Part shown: piece by piece, positions 22,681-31,058 of the stretch
Position numbering within the stretch: the first letter of the stretch is position 1
How the letters are laid out: each line of letters starts with the position of its first letter
NCBI RefSeq assembly: GCF_011045025.1
Contig: NZ_JAAKZX010000070.1
Location: forward strand, 1 to 43,140
Direction of reading: 5' to 3'
Origin: Streptomyces ureilyticus
Lineage (GTDB): Bacteria > Actinomycetota > Actinomycetes > Streptomycetales > Streptomycetaceae
DNA: 43,140 nucleotides
Position numbers and translations under genes: made by a program
The notes under the pieces: model-generated
Seen by the model: only the letters and a program-made list of their open reading frames with translations
The model's database searches: none
What the model was told of the DNA's origin: nothing

Positions 22681-23778
22681 GTGCCTGATTCTCGTCGCAT
22701 GGCACTTCGATCACCTTCACGGACAACGACCGCAACCAGTGGCCCGGGCCGCGGCCCCGTTTCCGACGGCCGCATCCGGAACCGCCGCCGCCCTTACCGA
22801 GGCAGGGCCCGCCGCCACCAGGCCTCGGCGGAGGCGCTCCGCCTGCGTGCGGAGGCGATCTTCGCCGAACGGGCAGGAGAGCGGCGAGGGTTGGGGGACT
22901 GGCCGCCCGACGGTGGCCCGAGGACGCGTGTGCCCCCTCGTGACCGTGTAGTTGGCGGCGACGTGGTGGGGACACGCGGCGCCGAGACGGGCGGCAACGC
23001 GGCCGGGGCGGAAGCCGCGGCCAGGTCTGAAACCGTGTGGCGGGAGCGGGTTGGGCTTGCCGTGCGGGAGCGGATGCCGTTGTGGCTCCAGTCGAGATGC
23101 GGGCTGGAGCGGAAGAGCGTGATCGCGCTCTCGGTGCTCCTGGTGGTGGCCGCCGTCTTCGCCGGTCACCACTTCTGGTCGGGCCGTACCCAGCCGGTGC
23201 GTCCACCGGAAGTGGTACGGGCGGGACCCTCGGCTCCGGCTCCGTATGAGGAAGCGGCGGTGGCACCCGGATCCTCGACAGCCGCACGGGACCCTGTCGG
23301 CGCGGCGGGCGCGGCGGTCGTGGTGGACGTCATCGGCAAGGTGCGCGAACCGGGTATTCACCGGCTGCCGGCCGGCTCCCGGGTCGCCGACGCGCTGCGG
23401 GCCGCCGGAGGAGTGCGCCCAGGCACGGACACCGTGGGGCTGAACCGCGCCCGGCTCCTGGTGGACGGTGAGCAGGTGGTGGTCGGGGCTCCTCCCGCCG
23501 GGATGGGAGCGGGCGCCGCCGGAGGCAGCGGCGGCGCTGGTGCCGCAGGCGCTGCCGGTCCCGGAGGAGCCGCCGCCGCTCCGGCCGCTCCGGTCGCCCT
23601 CAACACGGCAACACTGGAGCAACTCGACACCTTGCCGGGCGTCGGCCCCGTGCTGGCCCAGCACATCATCGACTATCGCACGCAGCACGGCGGTTTCCGC
23701 TCGGTCGACGAACTCCGGGAAGTGAACGGAATCGGTGATCGTCGTTTCGCCGATCTGCAGAATCTCGTACGACCATGA
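22681..23778 (+). CDS. comEA: ComEA-like DNA-binding protein
   Basis: A 365-aa membrane protein. A long hydrophilic Arg/Gly-rich cytoplasmic N-terminus (~145 residues) precedes one membrane helix (SVIALSVLLVVAAVFAG). Outside are an SLBB domain (VVDVIGKVREPGIHRLPAGSRVADALR), a Gly/Ala-rich linker and two helix-hairpin-helix motifs (LNTATLEQLDTLPGVGPVLAQHII ... GFRSVDELREVNGIGDRRFADLQ) that bind double-stranded DNA. The GTG at 22681 is tentative; a downstream ATG at 22699 is possible. The stop overlaps the comEC start (ATGA), so the two are coupled. In competent bacteria ComEA holds incoming DNA, but natural competence is not established in Streptomyces and the role may be DNA scavenging. Confidence 0.9.
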   Translation: MPDSRRMALRSPSRTTTATSGPGRGPVSDGRIRNRRRPYRGRARRHQASAEALRLRAEAIFAERAGERRGLGDWPPDGGPRTRVPPRDRVVGGDVVGTRGAETGGNAAGAEAAARSETVWRERVGLAVRERMPLWLQSRCGLERKSVIALSVLLVVAAVFAGHHFWSGRTQPVRPPEVVRAGPSAPAPYEEAAVAPGSSTAARDPVGAAGAAVVVDVIGKVREPGIHRLPAGSRVADALRAAGGVRPGTDTVGLNRARLLVDGEQVVVGAPPAGMGAGAAGGSGGAGAAGAAGPGGAAAAPAAPVALNTATLEQLDTLPGVGPVLAQHIIDYRTQHGGFRSVDELREVNGIGDRRFADLQNLVRP

Positions 23779-26700
23779 ACGGGCCGGAGGATCATGCGTC
23801 CAGCTCCGCCGTGGCCGGCCCCGCCGTTCGCGGCCCCGGTGTGCGCGGCTCCGGGGTGCCAGGCCCTGCCGAGCCCGGCCCCGGCGCGCCCAACTCTGGC
23901 GTGCGCGACCGCCCGGCCGTGCACGCCACCTCTGGGAAGCCGCTCGGTTCCTCGCGTCCTCGCCAAGAAGGGCCCACCGACCTGCGGTTGGTGCCGCCCG
24001 CACTGGCGGCATGGGCTACGGCGGCACTGACGCTGGGCGCGTCACCGGGCTGGACCATCGGGGTGGTGGCCGTCTGCCTGGTCGTGGCGGGAGGGTTGCT
24101 GGTCACCGGCCGAAACCGCGAGCGTTTCGTGTCGCACCGCGACCGTAGCGAGGCGGGCCGCGTGCGCGACGAATCGGAACGCAGTCACGGCGGGTCGGGC
24201 CGCAGGCCTGCCGAGCCGGACCGCAGCCACGGTGAACCAGGCTGCGGGAGCGGCGGATCGGATGGCGGCAGGGGTGGGCCGGACCGGGGCAGGGGCGACT
24301 TGGGCCGCAACCGAGTCGATCCGGGCCGCAACCGCGCTGATCCGGAACGCAGTCACGGCGAATCGGGCCGCAGCCAGGCCGAGCCGGAACGCCGTCACGG
24401 CGATCTGGGCCGCAACCGCAGCGAGCCGGAGCGCAACCGCGCCGCTCCGGAGCCCAGCCGCGCGCGGCGCCGCCTCCTGTGGCGTACCTGGCCGAAGGCC
24501 TCCGTCGCCGCTGTGCTGCTCTGCGTGGCGGCAGCGGCTGCCTCCGGCGGGCTGCACGGGGCGGACCTGCGCCGTGGCCCCGTCCCGGACTTGGCACGCC
24601 AGTACGCCGAGGTGACCGCCGAGGTGGAGGTCACCTCGGACCCTCGGCTCACCCGACCTCGGATCAGGGGAGCCCACGCCGCCCCGACCGCCGTCCTGCT
24701 CAACGCCGAGGTCCGCCGCATCGAGCAGCCGGACGGGACGGTGACGGCGACGCGGACACCGGTCCTGGTGATCGTGACGGTGGGGTCGGACTCCGGCGAC
24801 GGTGCCACGGACGGGTCGGACTCCGGTGACAGTCCCGCAGTCGCATCCGACTCCCACGGCAGCCCCGCAGCCGGATCGGAATCCGGTGCCCCGTCCGGGA
24901 AGACGCAGCGCTCGCCCTGGCTCTCCCTCCTGCCCTCAACGAAGGTGCACGTGGCGGCGCGGGTCGTGCCCGAGTTGGCGGACGGTGGTCGGGTCGCGGC
25001 CGTGTTGCGGGTGCAGGGCAGTGGGCCGCCGCGGGTGGTGGGGGAGCCGTCGGGGGCGCAGCGGTTCGCCGGGGAGTTGCGCGCCGGGCTTCGTGCGGCG
25101 ACCGAGGAGCTGGAGCCCGATGCGCGGGCCTTGCTGCCGGGACTGGTGGTGGGGGACACCTCGCGGATCCCGCCGGAGCTGGACGAGGCGTTCAAGGCGA
25201 CTGATCTCACTCACCTGCTGGCCGTCAGCGGCGCCAACTTCACGATCTTGCTCGCCCTGCTCATCGGACCGCCGGGCCTTGCGCAGCGCGCCGAGCGCCG
25301 AGGCCTCGCCCTCAGACTCGGCATCCCGCTGCGGGCGACCGCCGTACTCGGTGGCACGCTCTCGCTCGGCTTCGTCATCGTGTGCCGGCCGGACCCGAGT
25401 GTGCTGCGGGCCGCGGCCTGCGGTTCGATCGCGCTGCTGGCCATCGCCACCGGCCGCCGCAGGTCGCTGATTCCGGCACTGGCCACGGCGGTTCTGCTCC
25501 TGGTGCTGTACGACCCCTGGCTGTCCCGGAGTTACGGCTTCCTGCTCTCCGTACTCGCGACCGGTGCCCTGCTCACCCTGGCCCCGAGGTGGAGCGTCGC
25601 GCTCCAGAGGCGGCGGGTCCCGCCGCGGCTCGCCGAGGCGTTGGCCGCGGCGGGCGCGGCGCAGGCCGTGTGCGCGCCCGTTGTCGTCGTCCTCTCGGCT
25701 CGGGTGAGCCTGGTGGCGGTGCCGTGCAATCTGCTCGCGGAGTTCGCGGTCGCGCCCGCCACGGTACTGGGCTTCATGACGCTGGCCACGGCCTTATGGG
25801 CGATGCCGGTCGCCAAGGCGCTGGCGTGGTGCGCGAGTTGGCCCGCGGGCTGGATCGCGGACATCGCCCGCACCGGAGCCGCCGTGCCCGGCGCGGGCGT
25901 GGACTGGCCGGACAGTTGGGCAGGCGCGCTGCTGCTCGCCTGCGTAACCGTGGTGCTCGTACTCGTCGGCCGGAGGCTCCTGTGGCACCCCTGGCTGAGC
26001 GGTGCCTGCGGTCTGCTGCTCCTGCTGGTACTGGTGCAGCCGACGCCCCTCACGCGGGTGATCACGGGGTGGCCGCCACCTGGCTGGCGGTTCGTGATGT
26101 GCGACGTGGGACAGGGCGACGCGATGGTGCTCGCGGCCGGGGACGGTGCCGGTGTGGTGGTCGACGCGGGACCCGATCCGGTGCTCGTCGACCGGTGCCT
26201 GCGCACGCTAGGCATCACCCGGATCCCCCTCGTCGTGCTCACCCACTTCCACGCGGACCATGTCGCGGGGCTGCCGGGTGTGCTGCGCGGCCGTTCGGTG
26301 GGCGCGATCGAGACGACGGACTTCGAAGAGCCGCTGGACCAGGCGGAGTTCGTGCACCGGCAGGCGGCGGCCCGGCGTATCCCGGTGACCCGTGCGGTAG
26401 CGGGAGAGCGGCGGCGTACGGGCGCGCTCGACTGGCGGGTGCTGTGGCCGCCGCCCCGCCCGGCCCCGACTCCCGAGGGCCCGAACGACGCGAGCGTCGC
26501 CCTGTTCGTACGGTCGGCCGGGCTGACCCTGCTTCTGCTCGGCGACCTCGAACCGCCCGCCCAGCAGGCCCTGTTGAGATCCCCGGCCGGCGCAGCACTG
26601 GGTGGCGTGGACGTGCTCAAGGTCGCCCATCATGGGTCGGCCTACCAGGACCCCGAGCTCATACGCCGGGCAGCGCCACGCCTCGCGCTCATCTCAGCCG

Positions 26701-26843
26701 GCGCGGACAACCCGTATGGGCACCCGGCCCCGAGCACGGTGGCGGCACTGCGTGCCGGGGGCGCCACGGTACTGAGTACGGAAGAGCACGGGGCGATGGC
26801 CGTCGCCGGAGAGGGGGACCGCCTGTGGGTGGCGGGAGCCTGA
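23775..26843 (+). CDS. comEC: ComEC-like DNA uptake channel with metallo-beta-lactamase domain
   Basis: A 1022-aa membrane protein, longer than usual. Two early membrane helices (about residues 75-110) are followed by a ~115-residue hydrophilic loop of Arg/Glu/Pro/Ser/Gly repeats (about 113-230), then an OB-like region containing a second SDSG-rich insert (about 336-376), the competence core (DLTHLLAVSGANFTILLALLIGP and many helices) and a C-terminal MBL domain with LTHFHADHVAGLPG and AHHGSAYQDPE. ComEC imports single-stranded DNA and the MBL domain is a candidate nuclease degrading the other strand. Codon 674 is TTA (25794-25796), the only in-frame TTA that I found in the window, so full translation may need the bldA tRNA. 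The start overlaps the comEA stop. Confidence 0.92.
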   Translation: MNGPEDHASSSAVAGPAVRGPGVRGSGVPGPAEPGPGAPNSGVRDRPAVHATSGKPLGSSRPRQEGPTDLRLVPPALAAWATAALTLGASPGWTIGVVAVCLVVAGGLLVTGRNRERFVSHRDRSEAGRVRDESERSHGGSGRRPAEPDRSHGEPGCGSGGSDGGRGGPDRGRGDLGRNRVDPGRNRADPERSHGESGRSQAEPERRHGDLGRNRSEPERNRAAPEPSRARRRLLWRTWPKASVAAVLLCVAAAAASGGLHGADLRRGPVPDLARQYAEVTAEVEVTSDPRLTRPRIRGAHAAPTAVLLNAEVRRIEQPDGTVTATRTPVLVIVTVGSDSGDGATDGSDSGDSPAVASDSHGSPAAGSESGAPSGKTQRSPWLSLLPSTKVHVAARVVPELADGGRVAAVLRVQGSGPPRVVGEPSGAQRFAGELRAGLRAATEELEPDARALLPGLVVGDTSRIPPELDEAFKATDLTHLLAVSGANFTILLALLIGPPGLAQRAERRGLALRLGIPLRATAVLGGTLSLGFVIVCRPDPSVLRAAACGSIALLAIATGRRRSLIPALATAVLLLVLYDPWLSRSYGFLLSVLATGALLTLAPRWSVALQRRRVPPRLAEALAAAGAAQAVCAPVVVVLSARVSLVAVPCNLLAEFAVAPATVLGFMTLATALWAMPVAKALAWCASWPAGWIADIARTGAAVPGAGVDWPDSWAGALLLACVTVVLVLVGRRLLWHPWLSGACGLLLLLVLVQPTPLTRVITGWPPPGWRFVMCDVGQGDAMVLAAGDGAGVVVDAGPDPVLVDRCLRTLGITRIPLVVLTHFHADHVAGLPGVLRGRSVGAIETTDFEEPLDQAEFVHRQAAARRIPVTRAVAGERRRTGALDWRVLWPPPRPAPTPEGPNDASVALFVRSAGLTLLLLGDLEPPAQQALLRSPAGAALGGVDVLKVAHHGSAYQDPELIRRAAPRLALISAGADNPYGHPAPSTVAALRAGGATVLSTEEHGAMAVAGEGDRLWVAGA
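25794..25796 (+). promoter_or_regulatory. TTA (bldA-type) leucine codon inside comEC
   Basis: The codon for Leu in ATALWAMP is TTA, in frame with the ATG at 23775 (codon 674). In Streptomyces TTA is read only by the bldA tRNA, which becomes abundant during development. It may couple ComEC synthesis to differentiation. Confidence 0.7.
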
Positions 26844-26907
26844 AGCCTCTGGAGCCTGGCGTCCAGGAGCAAGAAGCAAGGAGCCGAGTGCCGGAGCCGA
26901 GGGCCGG

Positions 26908-27014
26908 GAGGCCAGCCCGGAGTCCGCCTCCCGGATACCGGGAGGCCAGGTCCCGGAACCCCGCTCCCGGACACCGGCACGCCAGGTCCCGGAGACCGGC
27001 GTCCGGGACACTGG
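26908..27014. repeat. Three imperfect ~35-bp tandem repeats before the NAT gene
   Basis: Units at 26908-26941, 26942-26977 and 26978-27014 share the pattern GGCCAGGTCCCGGA...CTCCCGGACACCGG with point changes. The array ends 4 bp before the ATG at 27019, so it includes the leader and ribosome site (TGGAGG). CTCCCGG-ATA-CCGGGAG in the first unit also forms a hairpin. Confidence 0.75.
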
Positions 27015-27018
27015 AGGC

Positions 27019-27858
27019 ATGGAATCCGTACAGGCAGACGCCTATCTCCGGCGGATCGGGGCCGAGCGGCCCGCGCTGCCCACCGCTGATGCTCTCCGGG
27101 AACTGCACCTGCGGCATCTGCTGACCGTGCCGTTCGAGAACCTGTCGATCCATCTGGGAGAGGAGATCTTGCTGGAGGAGAAACGGCTCCTGGACAAGCT
27201 GGTGGGAGCCCGGCGGGGCGGTTTCTGTTACGAACTGAACGGGGCGTTCGGGGCGCTGCTCGCGGAACTGGGCTTCGAGGTGACGCTCCTCGCGGCACGG
27301 GTGTACGGGGAGGAGGGGCGGCTGGGCATTCCCTTCGACCATCTCGCGCTGCGGGTGGGGACGTCGGACGGGGGTGACTGGCTGGTCGATGTCGGATTCG
27401 GGGCGAACAGCCACTATCCGCTGGCCTTCGGGGAGCGGGGCGAACAGGTGGATCCGGGCGGCACGTTCCGGCTGGTAGAGGCAGGGGCGGATCCGGCCGG
27501 AGTGCGAGGAGGCGCCGCGGGCTCTGGGGACCTGGCCCTGGACCTGGACGTTCTGCGGGACGGCACACCTCAGTACCGGCTGGAGCTACGGCCACGGGTG
27601 CTCGAGGACTGCGTGAGCGGTGCATGGTGGCACAGCACCTCGCCGGTGTCGCACTTCACGAGGTCCCTCGTCTGTTCACGACTCACCGACGACGGTGGCC
27701 GGATCACGCTCAGCGGACGGAAGCTCACGATCACGGCCGCCGACGGGACGAAAGTGGGATCGGATCTGGCCACGGACGAGGAGGTGCTGGAGGTGTACCG
27801 GGAACGATTCGGAATCGTGCTGGAGCGCGTTCCGGCGGTAGGGAGAGCGGATTCCTGA
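27019..27858 (+). CDS. Arylamine N-acetyltransferase
   Basis: A 279-aa acetyl-CoA-dependent acyltransferase. The Cys-His-Asp catalytic triad is visible: Cys in RRGGFCYELN (near residue 74), His in FDHLALRVG (near 113), Asp in WLVDVGFGAN (near 128). Also PFENLSIHLGE, typical of the family. The enzyme acetylates aromatic amines, hydrazines or an amide precursor such as 3-amino-5-hydroxybenzoate-type starter units in antibiotic gene clusters; no such cluster is here, so a detoxification role is more likely. GGAGG precedes the ATG by a few bases, inside the third tandem repeat. Confidence 0.92.
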   Translation: MESVQADAYLRRIGAERPALPTADALRELHLRHLLTVPFENLSIHLGEEILLEEKRLLDKLVGARRGGFCYELNGAFGALLAELGFEVTLLAARVYGEEGRLGIPFDHLALRVGTSDGGDWLVDVGFGANSHYPLAFGERGEQVDPGGTFRLVEAGADPAGVRGGAAGSGDLALDLDVLRDGTPQYRLELRPRVLEDCVSGAWWHSTSPVSHFTRSLVCSRLTDDGGRITLSGRKLTITAADGTKVGSDLATDEEVLEVYRERFGIVLERVPAVGRADS

Positions 27859-27905
27859 AGGAAGAAACATAAGCGGAACGGCCAACTCGGGCTGATCGTG
27901 TCAAT

Positions 27906-27925
27906 ATCCAGCACACTTGCTGGAT
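27906..27925. promoter_or_regulatory. Inverted repeat ATCCAGCA-cact-TGCTGGAT
   Basis: A perfect 8-bp inverted repeat in the 168-bp AT-richer gap between the NAT gene and the YceI gene, about 100 bp before the YceI start. A candidate operator or short terminator hairpin. Confidence 0.4.
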
Positions 27926-28026
27926 TCCCGCGATGTGGTCGAGTCTTGCCTCGAAAGCCGCACCAGTGGTCGAATGCATCGCCAACGAATCTTGTCTTGT
28001 TTCATATTGCGCGAGGTGTGTCGTAG

Positions 28027-28914
28027 ATGGTCGGCCGGTGGCTGGGAAGCCGTAAGAACCGAGTGCAAGGAACGGGTGCGGGTCTCCGCGCTGGCCTGCC
28101 GATGCCGACGGGTGCCGGGATGCTCAGCTGCCGGGTGCTGGATCCGGTCAACCAGCCGGTGTCGCATGCCGAGTTCACGGTCAGCGACGTCAGGGGGCGC
28201 AGAGTGGTCGGCGGGGGCGTGGATCCCTTCGGGTCGTTCATGGCGACGGTTCCCGCGGGGGAGTACCGGCTCGGGGTATCGGCGGAGGGGTTCACCCCGA
28301 TCCGGGAGAGCGCCACGGTGCGGGAGAACTCGGTGACCTCGCTCGGCGATATGGCGCTTCGGGTCGCTCAGCCCCCCGCGCTGCCCGAGCGGGGGGACTG
28401 GGAGATCGAGCCGACGCATTCGTCGATCGCGTTCACCGCGCGACACATCGGACTGGCGCGGGTTCATGGCCGGTTCAACACCTTCGCCGGGGTGATACGC
28501 GTCGCCGACCCGGTGGAGCACACGGCGATGCACGTGGTGATCGACGCCTCCTCCATCGACACCAATGTGAAGATGCGCGACGACCACCTGCGATCGGCGG
28601 ACTTCCTTGACGTCGACCGTTTCCCCACGCTGGAGTTCTACAGCGACCGCTTTGTGCACAAGGGCGGCAACCGCTGGGCGGTCACCGGGGCGCTGTCGCT
28701 GCACGGCGTGACGCGTACCGTCACGCTCGACACCGAGTACCTCGGGATCGGCAACGGCATGGAGGGCGAGGTGCGGGCGGCGTGCCGGGCCACCACCGAG
28801 CTGCGGCGCGACGACTTCACGGTGAGCTGGCAGACGATGCTCGCCCGGGGCATCGCTGTGGTCGGGCCCAGCATCCAGATCGACCTGGACGTACAGGTCG
28901 TCCCCAAGAGCTGA
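28027..28914 (+). CDS. YceI-domain protein with N-terminal carboxypeptidase-regulatory-like domain
   Basis: A 295-aa protein. The first ~115 residues contain a beta-sandwich of the carboxypeptidase regulatory type (LSCRVLDPVNQPVSHAEFTVSDVRGRRVVGG, then FMATVPAGEYRLGVSAEGF). The second part, from WEIEPTHSSIAFTARHIGLARVHGRF to the C-terminus, is a complete YceI lipocalin-like domain that binds isoprenoid or other lipids. YceI proteins usually carry a signal peptide; none is obvious here, so this one may be cytoplasmic. The start ATG at 28027 follows GAGGTG. An unusual fusion, but frequent in Streptomyces as far as I recall. Confidence 0.88.
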   Translation: MVGRWLGSRKNRVQGTGAGLRAGLPMPTGAGMLSCRVLDPVNQPVSHAEFTVSDVRGRRVVGGGVDPFGSFMATVPAGEYRLGVSAEGFTPIRESATVRENSVTSLGDMALRVAQPPALPERGDWEIEPTHSSIAFTARHIGLARVHGRFNTFAGVIRVADPVEHTAMHVVIDASSIDTNVKMRDDHLRSADFLDVDRFPTLEFYSDRFVHKGGNRWAVTGALSLHGVTRTVTLDTEYLGIGNGMEGEVRAACRATTELRRDDFTVSWQTMLARGIAVVGPSIQIDLDVQVVPKS

Positions 28915-28944
28915 GGTGCTCGGCGCGTACCGGAAAATGTCCGG

Positions 28945-29193
28945 GTGAGCGATGTGAGACATGTGCTGGTGCTGCCCGATCGCGATGCCGCCGAGGAGGC
29001 GTTGGAGGCGCTCGGGGAGCGGTTCGGGATCGACGACGAGGAGCCGCGGCTCGTACGGGATGCCCTGGCCGGTGAGGACGATGCCGAAGACGCGCAGTGG
29101 CTGGTGGTCCTGAGGGACGCCGACGCACGGCTGGACGCCGGGGAGTTGGACGAGTTCGCCGGCGAGTGGGACGGCTGGCGGGAGGAGCCGTAG
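28945..29193 (+). CDS. Small acidic protein upstream of holA
   Basis: An 82-aa protein, strongly acidic, starting VSDVRHVLVLPDRDAAEEALEALGERFG and ending DEFAGEWDGWREEP. It looks like a small alpha/beta fold of one strand-helix-strand unit plus helices, resembling the ferredoxin-like folds of small 'RNE inhibitor' proteins, but I cannot assign a family. GTG start at 28945; the ribosome site is weak. Lies between the YceI gene (30 bp upstream) and holA (69 bp downstream). Confidence 0.7.
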   Translation: MSDVRHVLVLPDRDAAEEALEALGERFGIDDEEPRLVRDALAGEDDAEDAQWLVVLRDADARLDAGELDEFAGEWDGWREEP

Positions 29194-29262
29194 CCGCGTG
29201 GCCGAGATGCCGGGCCCTCGGCCGAGGGTCGTTGTCAGTGGTGCGTGGGATGCTTGAGCGCG

Positions 29263-30258
29263 ATGGCCAGGAAGACTGAAACCGCAGACCCGGCAGAGGT
29301 GCTCGCCCCCGTCACGATCGCCGTGGGGCAGGAGGATCTGCTGCTCGACCGTGCCGTGCGGGAGGTGGTGACCGCAGCCCGCGCCACCGATCCGGACACG
29401 GATGTACGGGACCTCACGTCGGACCAGTTGCAGCCGGGGACGCTTGCCGAGCTGACGAGTCCTTCGCTCTTCGCCGAGCGGAAGGTCGTGGTCGTGCGGG
29501 GTGCGCAGGATCTGTCGGCGGACACGATCAAGGACGTGAAGGCGTATTTCGGTGCGCCCGCCGAAGAGATCACGCTGGTGTTGCTGCATGCCGGCGGGGC
29601 CAAGGGCAAAGGGCTGCTCGATGCCGCGCGGAAGGCGGGAGCGCGGGAGGTCGCCTGTCCCAAGATGACCAAGCCGGCGGACCGGTTGGCCTTCGTGCGC
29701 GGTGAGTTCCGTACGCTCGGGCGGTCGGCCACGCCCGAGGCCTGCCAGGCCCTCGTCGACGCGATCGGCAGTGATCTGCGGGAGTTGGCGTCCGCCGTGA
29801 CGCAGCTGGTCGCGGATGTCGAGGGGACGATCGACGATGCGGTGGTCGGGCGGTACTACACCGGGCGAGCCGAGGCCTCCAGCTTCACCGTCGCCGACCG
29901 GGCCGTCGAGGGGCGGGCGGCGGAGGCGTTGGAGGCGCTGCGGTGGTCCTTGTCGACGGGGGTCGCGCCGGTGCTGATCACCAGCGCGCTGGCGCAAGGT
30001 GTGCGGGCCATCGGCAAGCTGTCCTCCGCGCGTGGGGGGCGCCCGGCCGACCTGGCTCGTGAGCTCGGGATGCCGCCGTGGAAGATCGACCGGGTGCGAC
30101 AGCAGATGAGGGGCTGGACTCCGGACGGCGTCGCGGCCGCCCTCCGGGCGGTGGCGGAAGCGGACGCGGGCGTCAAGGGCGGGGGCGACGATCCCGAGTA
30201 CGCCCTCGAGAAGGCGGTCGTTGCGATCGCCCGGGCGGCGCGGTCCCGACGGGGTTAG
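29263..30258 (+). CDS. holA: DNA polymerase III delta subunit
   Basis: A 331-aa clamp-loader subunit that opens the beta clamp. It has the typical N-terminal 'VGQEDLLLDRAV' region and beta-interaction 'SLFAERKVVVVRGAQ', followed by the AAA+ collar-type C-terminal domain (ITSALAQGVRAIGKL ... PWKIDRVRQQMRGW). The ATG at 29263 is chosen by comparison with family length; an upstream GTG at 29245 would add six residues. Follows comEC-NAT-YceI in the order also known from mycobacteria and is convergent with rpsT. Confidence 0.93.
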   Translation: MARKTETADPAEVLAPVTIAVGQEDLLLDRAVREVVTAARATDPDTDVRDLTSDQLQPGTLAELTSPSLFAERKVVVVRGAQDLSADTIKDVKAYFGAPAEEITLVLLHAGGAKGKGLLDAARKAGAREVACPKMTKPADRLAFVRGEFRTLGRSATPEACQALVDAIGSDLRELASAVTQLVADVEGTIDDAVVGRYYTGRAEASSFTVADRAVEGRAAEALEALRWSLSTGVAPVLITSALAQGVRAIGKLSSARGGRPADLARELGMPPWKIDRVRQQMRGWTPDGVAAALRAVAEADAGVKGGGDDPEYALEKAVVAIARAARSRRG

Positions 30259-30296
30259 GGGCGGGCGGGCCCCGTAAGGGGCGCTGAGGCGCCATG

Positions 30297-30346
30297 CCGA
30301 AGGCCCCGCCTCCGCCCTGGGGAAGGGCGGTATGCGGGGCCTTCGG
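30297..30346. terminator. Bidirectional terminator between holA and rpsT
   Basis: A 13-bp perfect stem (30297-30309 with 30334-30346) enclosing a second 6-bp stem (30312-30317 with 30325-30330). Strong in both directions. Confidence 0.85.
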
Positions 30347-30357
30347 TTCAAGCTGAA

Positions 30358-30397
30358 GACTCGTACCCGCGTGGCGAACGCAGGCCGCGTACGAGTC
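30358..30397. terminator. Second hairpin between holA and rpsT
   Basis: GACTCGTAC (30358-30366) pairs with GTACGAGTC (30389-30397). It lies on the rpsT side and may serve the minus-strand transcript. Confidence 0.55.
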
Positions 30398-30497
30398 GGG
30401 GTGCCGGTCGGGAGCGGAAGAGAGAGGGCCCGCTCAGGGTCCTTCCGGCGATCGAATCAAGTGGGCCCTCGGCGGAGCCGAGTCACCCGGTACAGGT

Positions 30498-30764
30498 TCA
30501 GCCCTTGAGGGAAGCGACCTGGGAAGCAAGCGCCGACTTCTTGTTGGCGGCCTGGTTCTTGTGGATGACGCCCTTCGAGGCGGCCTTGTCGAGCTGACGC
30601 GCGGCAGCGCGCTGCAGCTCGGTGGCCTTCTCGACGTCACCCGCGGCAGCGGCCTCACGGGCCTTGCGGATCGCGGTCTTCAGCGAGGACTTCACGGCCT
30701 TGTTGCGCAGCCGCGCCTTCTCGTTGGTCTTGATCCGCTTCATCTGGGACTTGATGTTCGCCAC
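30498..30764 (-). CDS. rpsT: 30S ribosomal protein S20
   Basis: An 88-aa, strongly basic, helical ribosomal protein: ANIKSQMKRIKTNEKARLRN at the start and GVIHKNQAANKKSALASQV near the end, with normal family length. GTG start at 30764. Transcribed against holA and lepA. The start is preceded by a 5' leader of about 160 nt containing nested inverted repeats (30845-30954), which may control its expression. Confidence 0.97.
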   Translation of the reverse strand: MANIKSQMKRIKTNEKARLRNKAVKSSLKTAIRKAREAAAAGDVEKATELQRAAARQLDKAASKGVIHKNQAANKKSALASQVASLKG

Positions 30765-30959
30765 GAATGAGCCTTTTCAGGTTCAGGCGCGCGAGGGCCA
30801 GCCTCACACGCCGGTGATTGATCTTCGAGTGGCCCACCGGTAGCCCGGTAGGACCGTCTGTGTCTCCCAGGAGGGCTCCGCAGAGAGCCCTTCAAGGGGC
30901 ACCCCAAAGTGCATGAGACACAGCTGCTCAGACTAGCAGCCGTAGTCCTACCGGCCCAA
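30765..30959 (-). promoter_or_regulatory. rpsT promoter and structured leader
   Basis: On the minus strand, TTGGGC (30959-30954) and TAGTCT (30935-30930), 18 bp apart, predict a start near 30923. The RNA would begin CTGTGTCTC, which pairs perfectly with GAGACACAG (30866-30858); the closed loop holds two hairpins, GGGG-CA-CCCC (30896-30905) and GGGCTC/GAGCCC (30873-30890). An outer 10-bp inverted repeat (30845-30854 with 30945-30954) spans the promoter. A structured leader of this type could support autoregulation by S20; none is known to me in actinobacteria. Confidence 0.5.
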
Positions 30960-31058
30960 ACCCGTGGCCGGTCCCCGCCCGTGGGACCATGGAACCTACG
31001 TATCGATCCGAACCCGAGCCGCTGACCCCTGCGGATATCTCAAGAATCAGGACCCTGC

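Noticed and set aside
27901..30351. Minus-strand 816-aa open frame across the YceI and holA genes
   Set aside because: It runs through two clear genes on the plus strand and through a terminator; no family motif.
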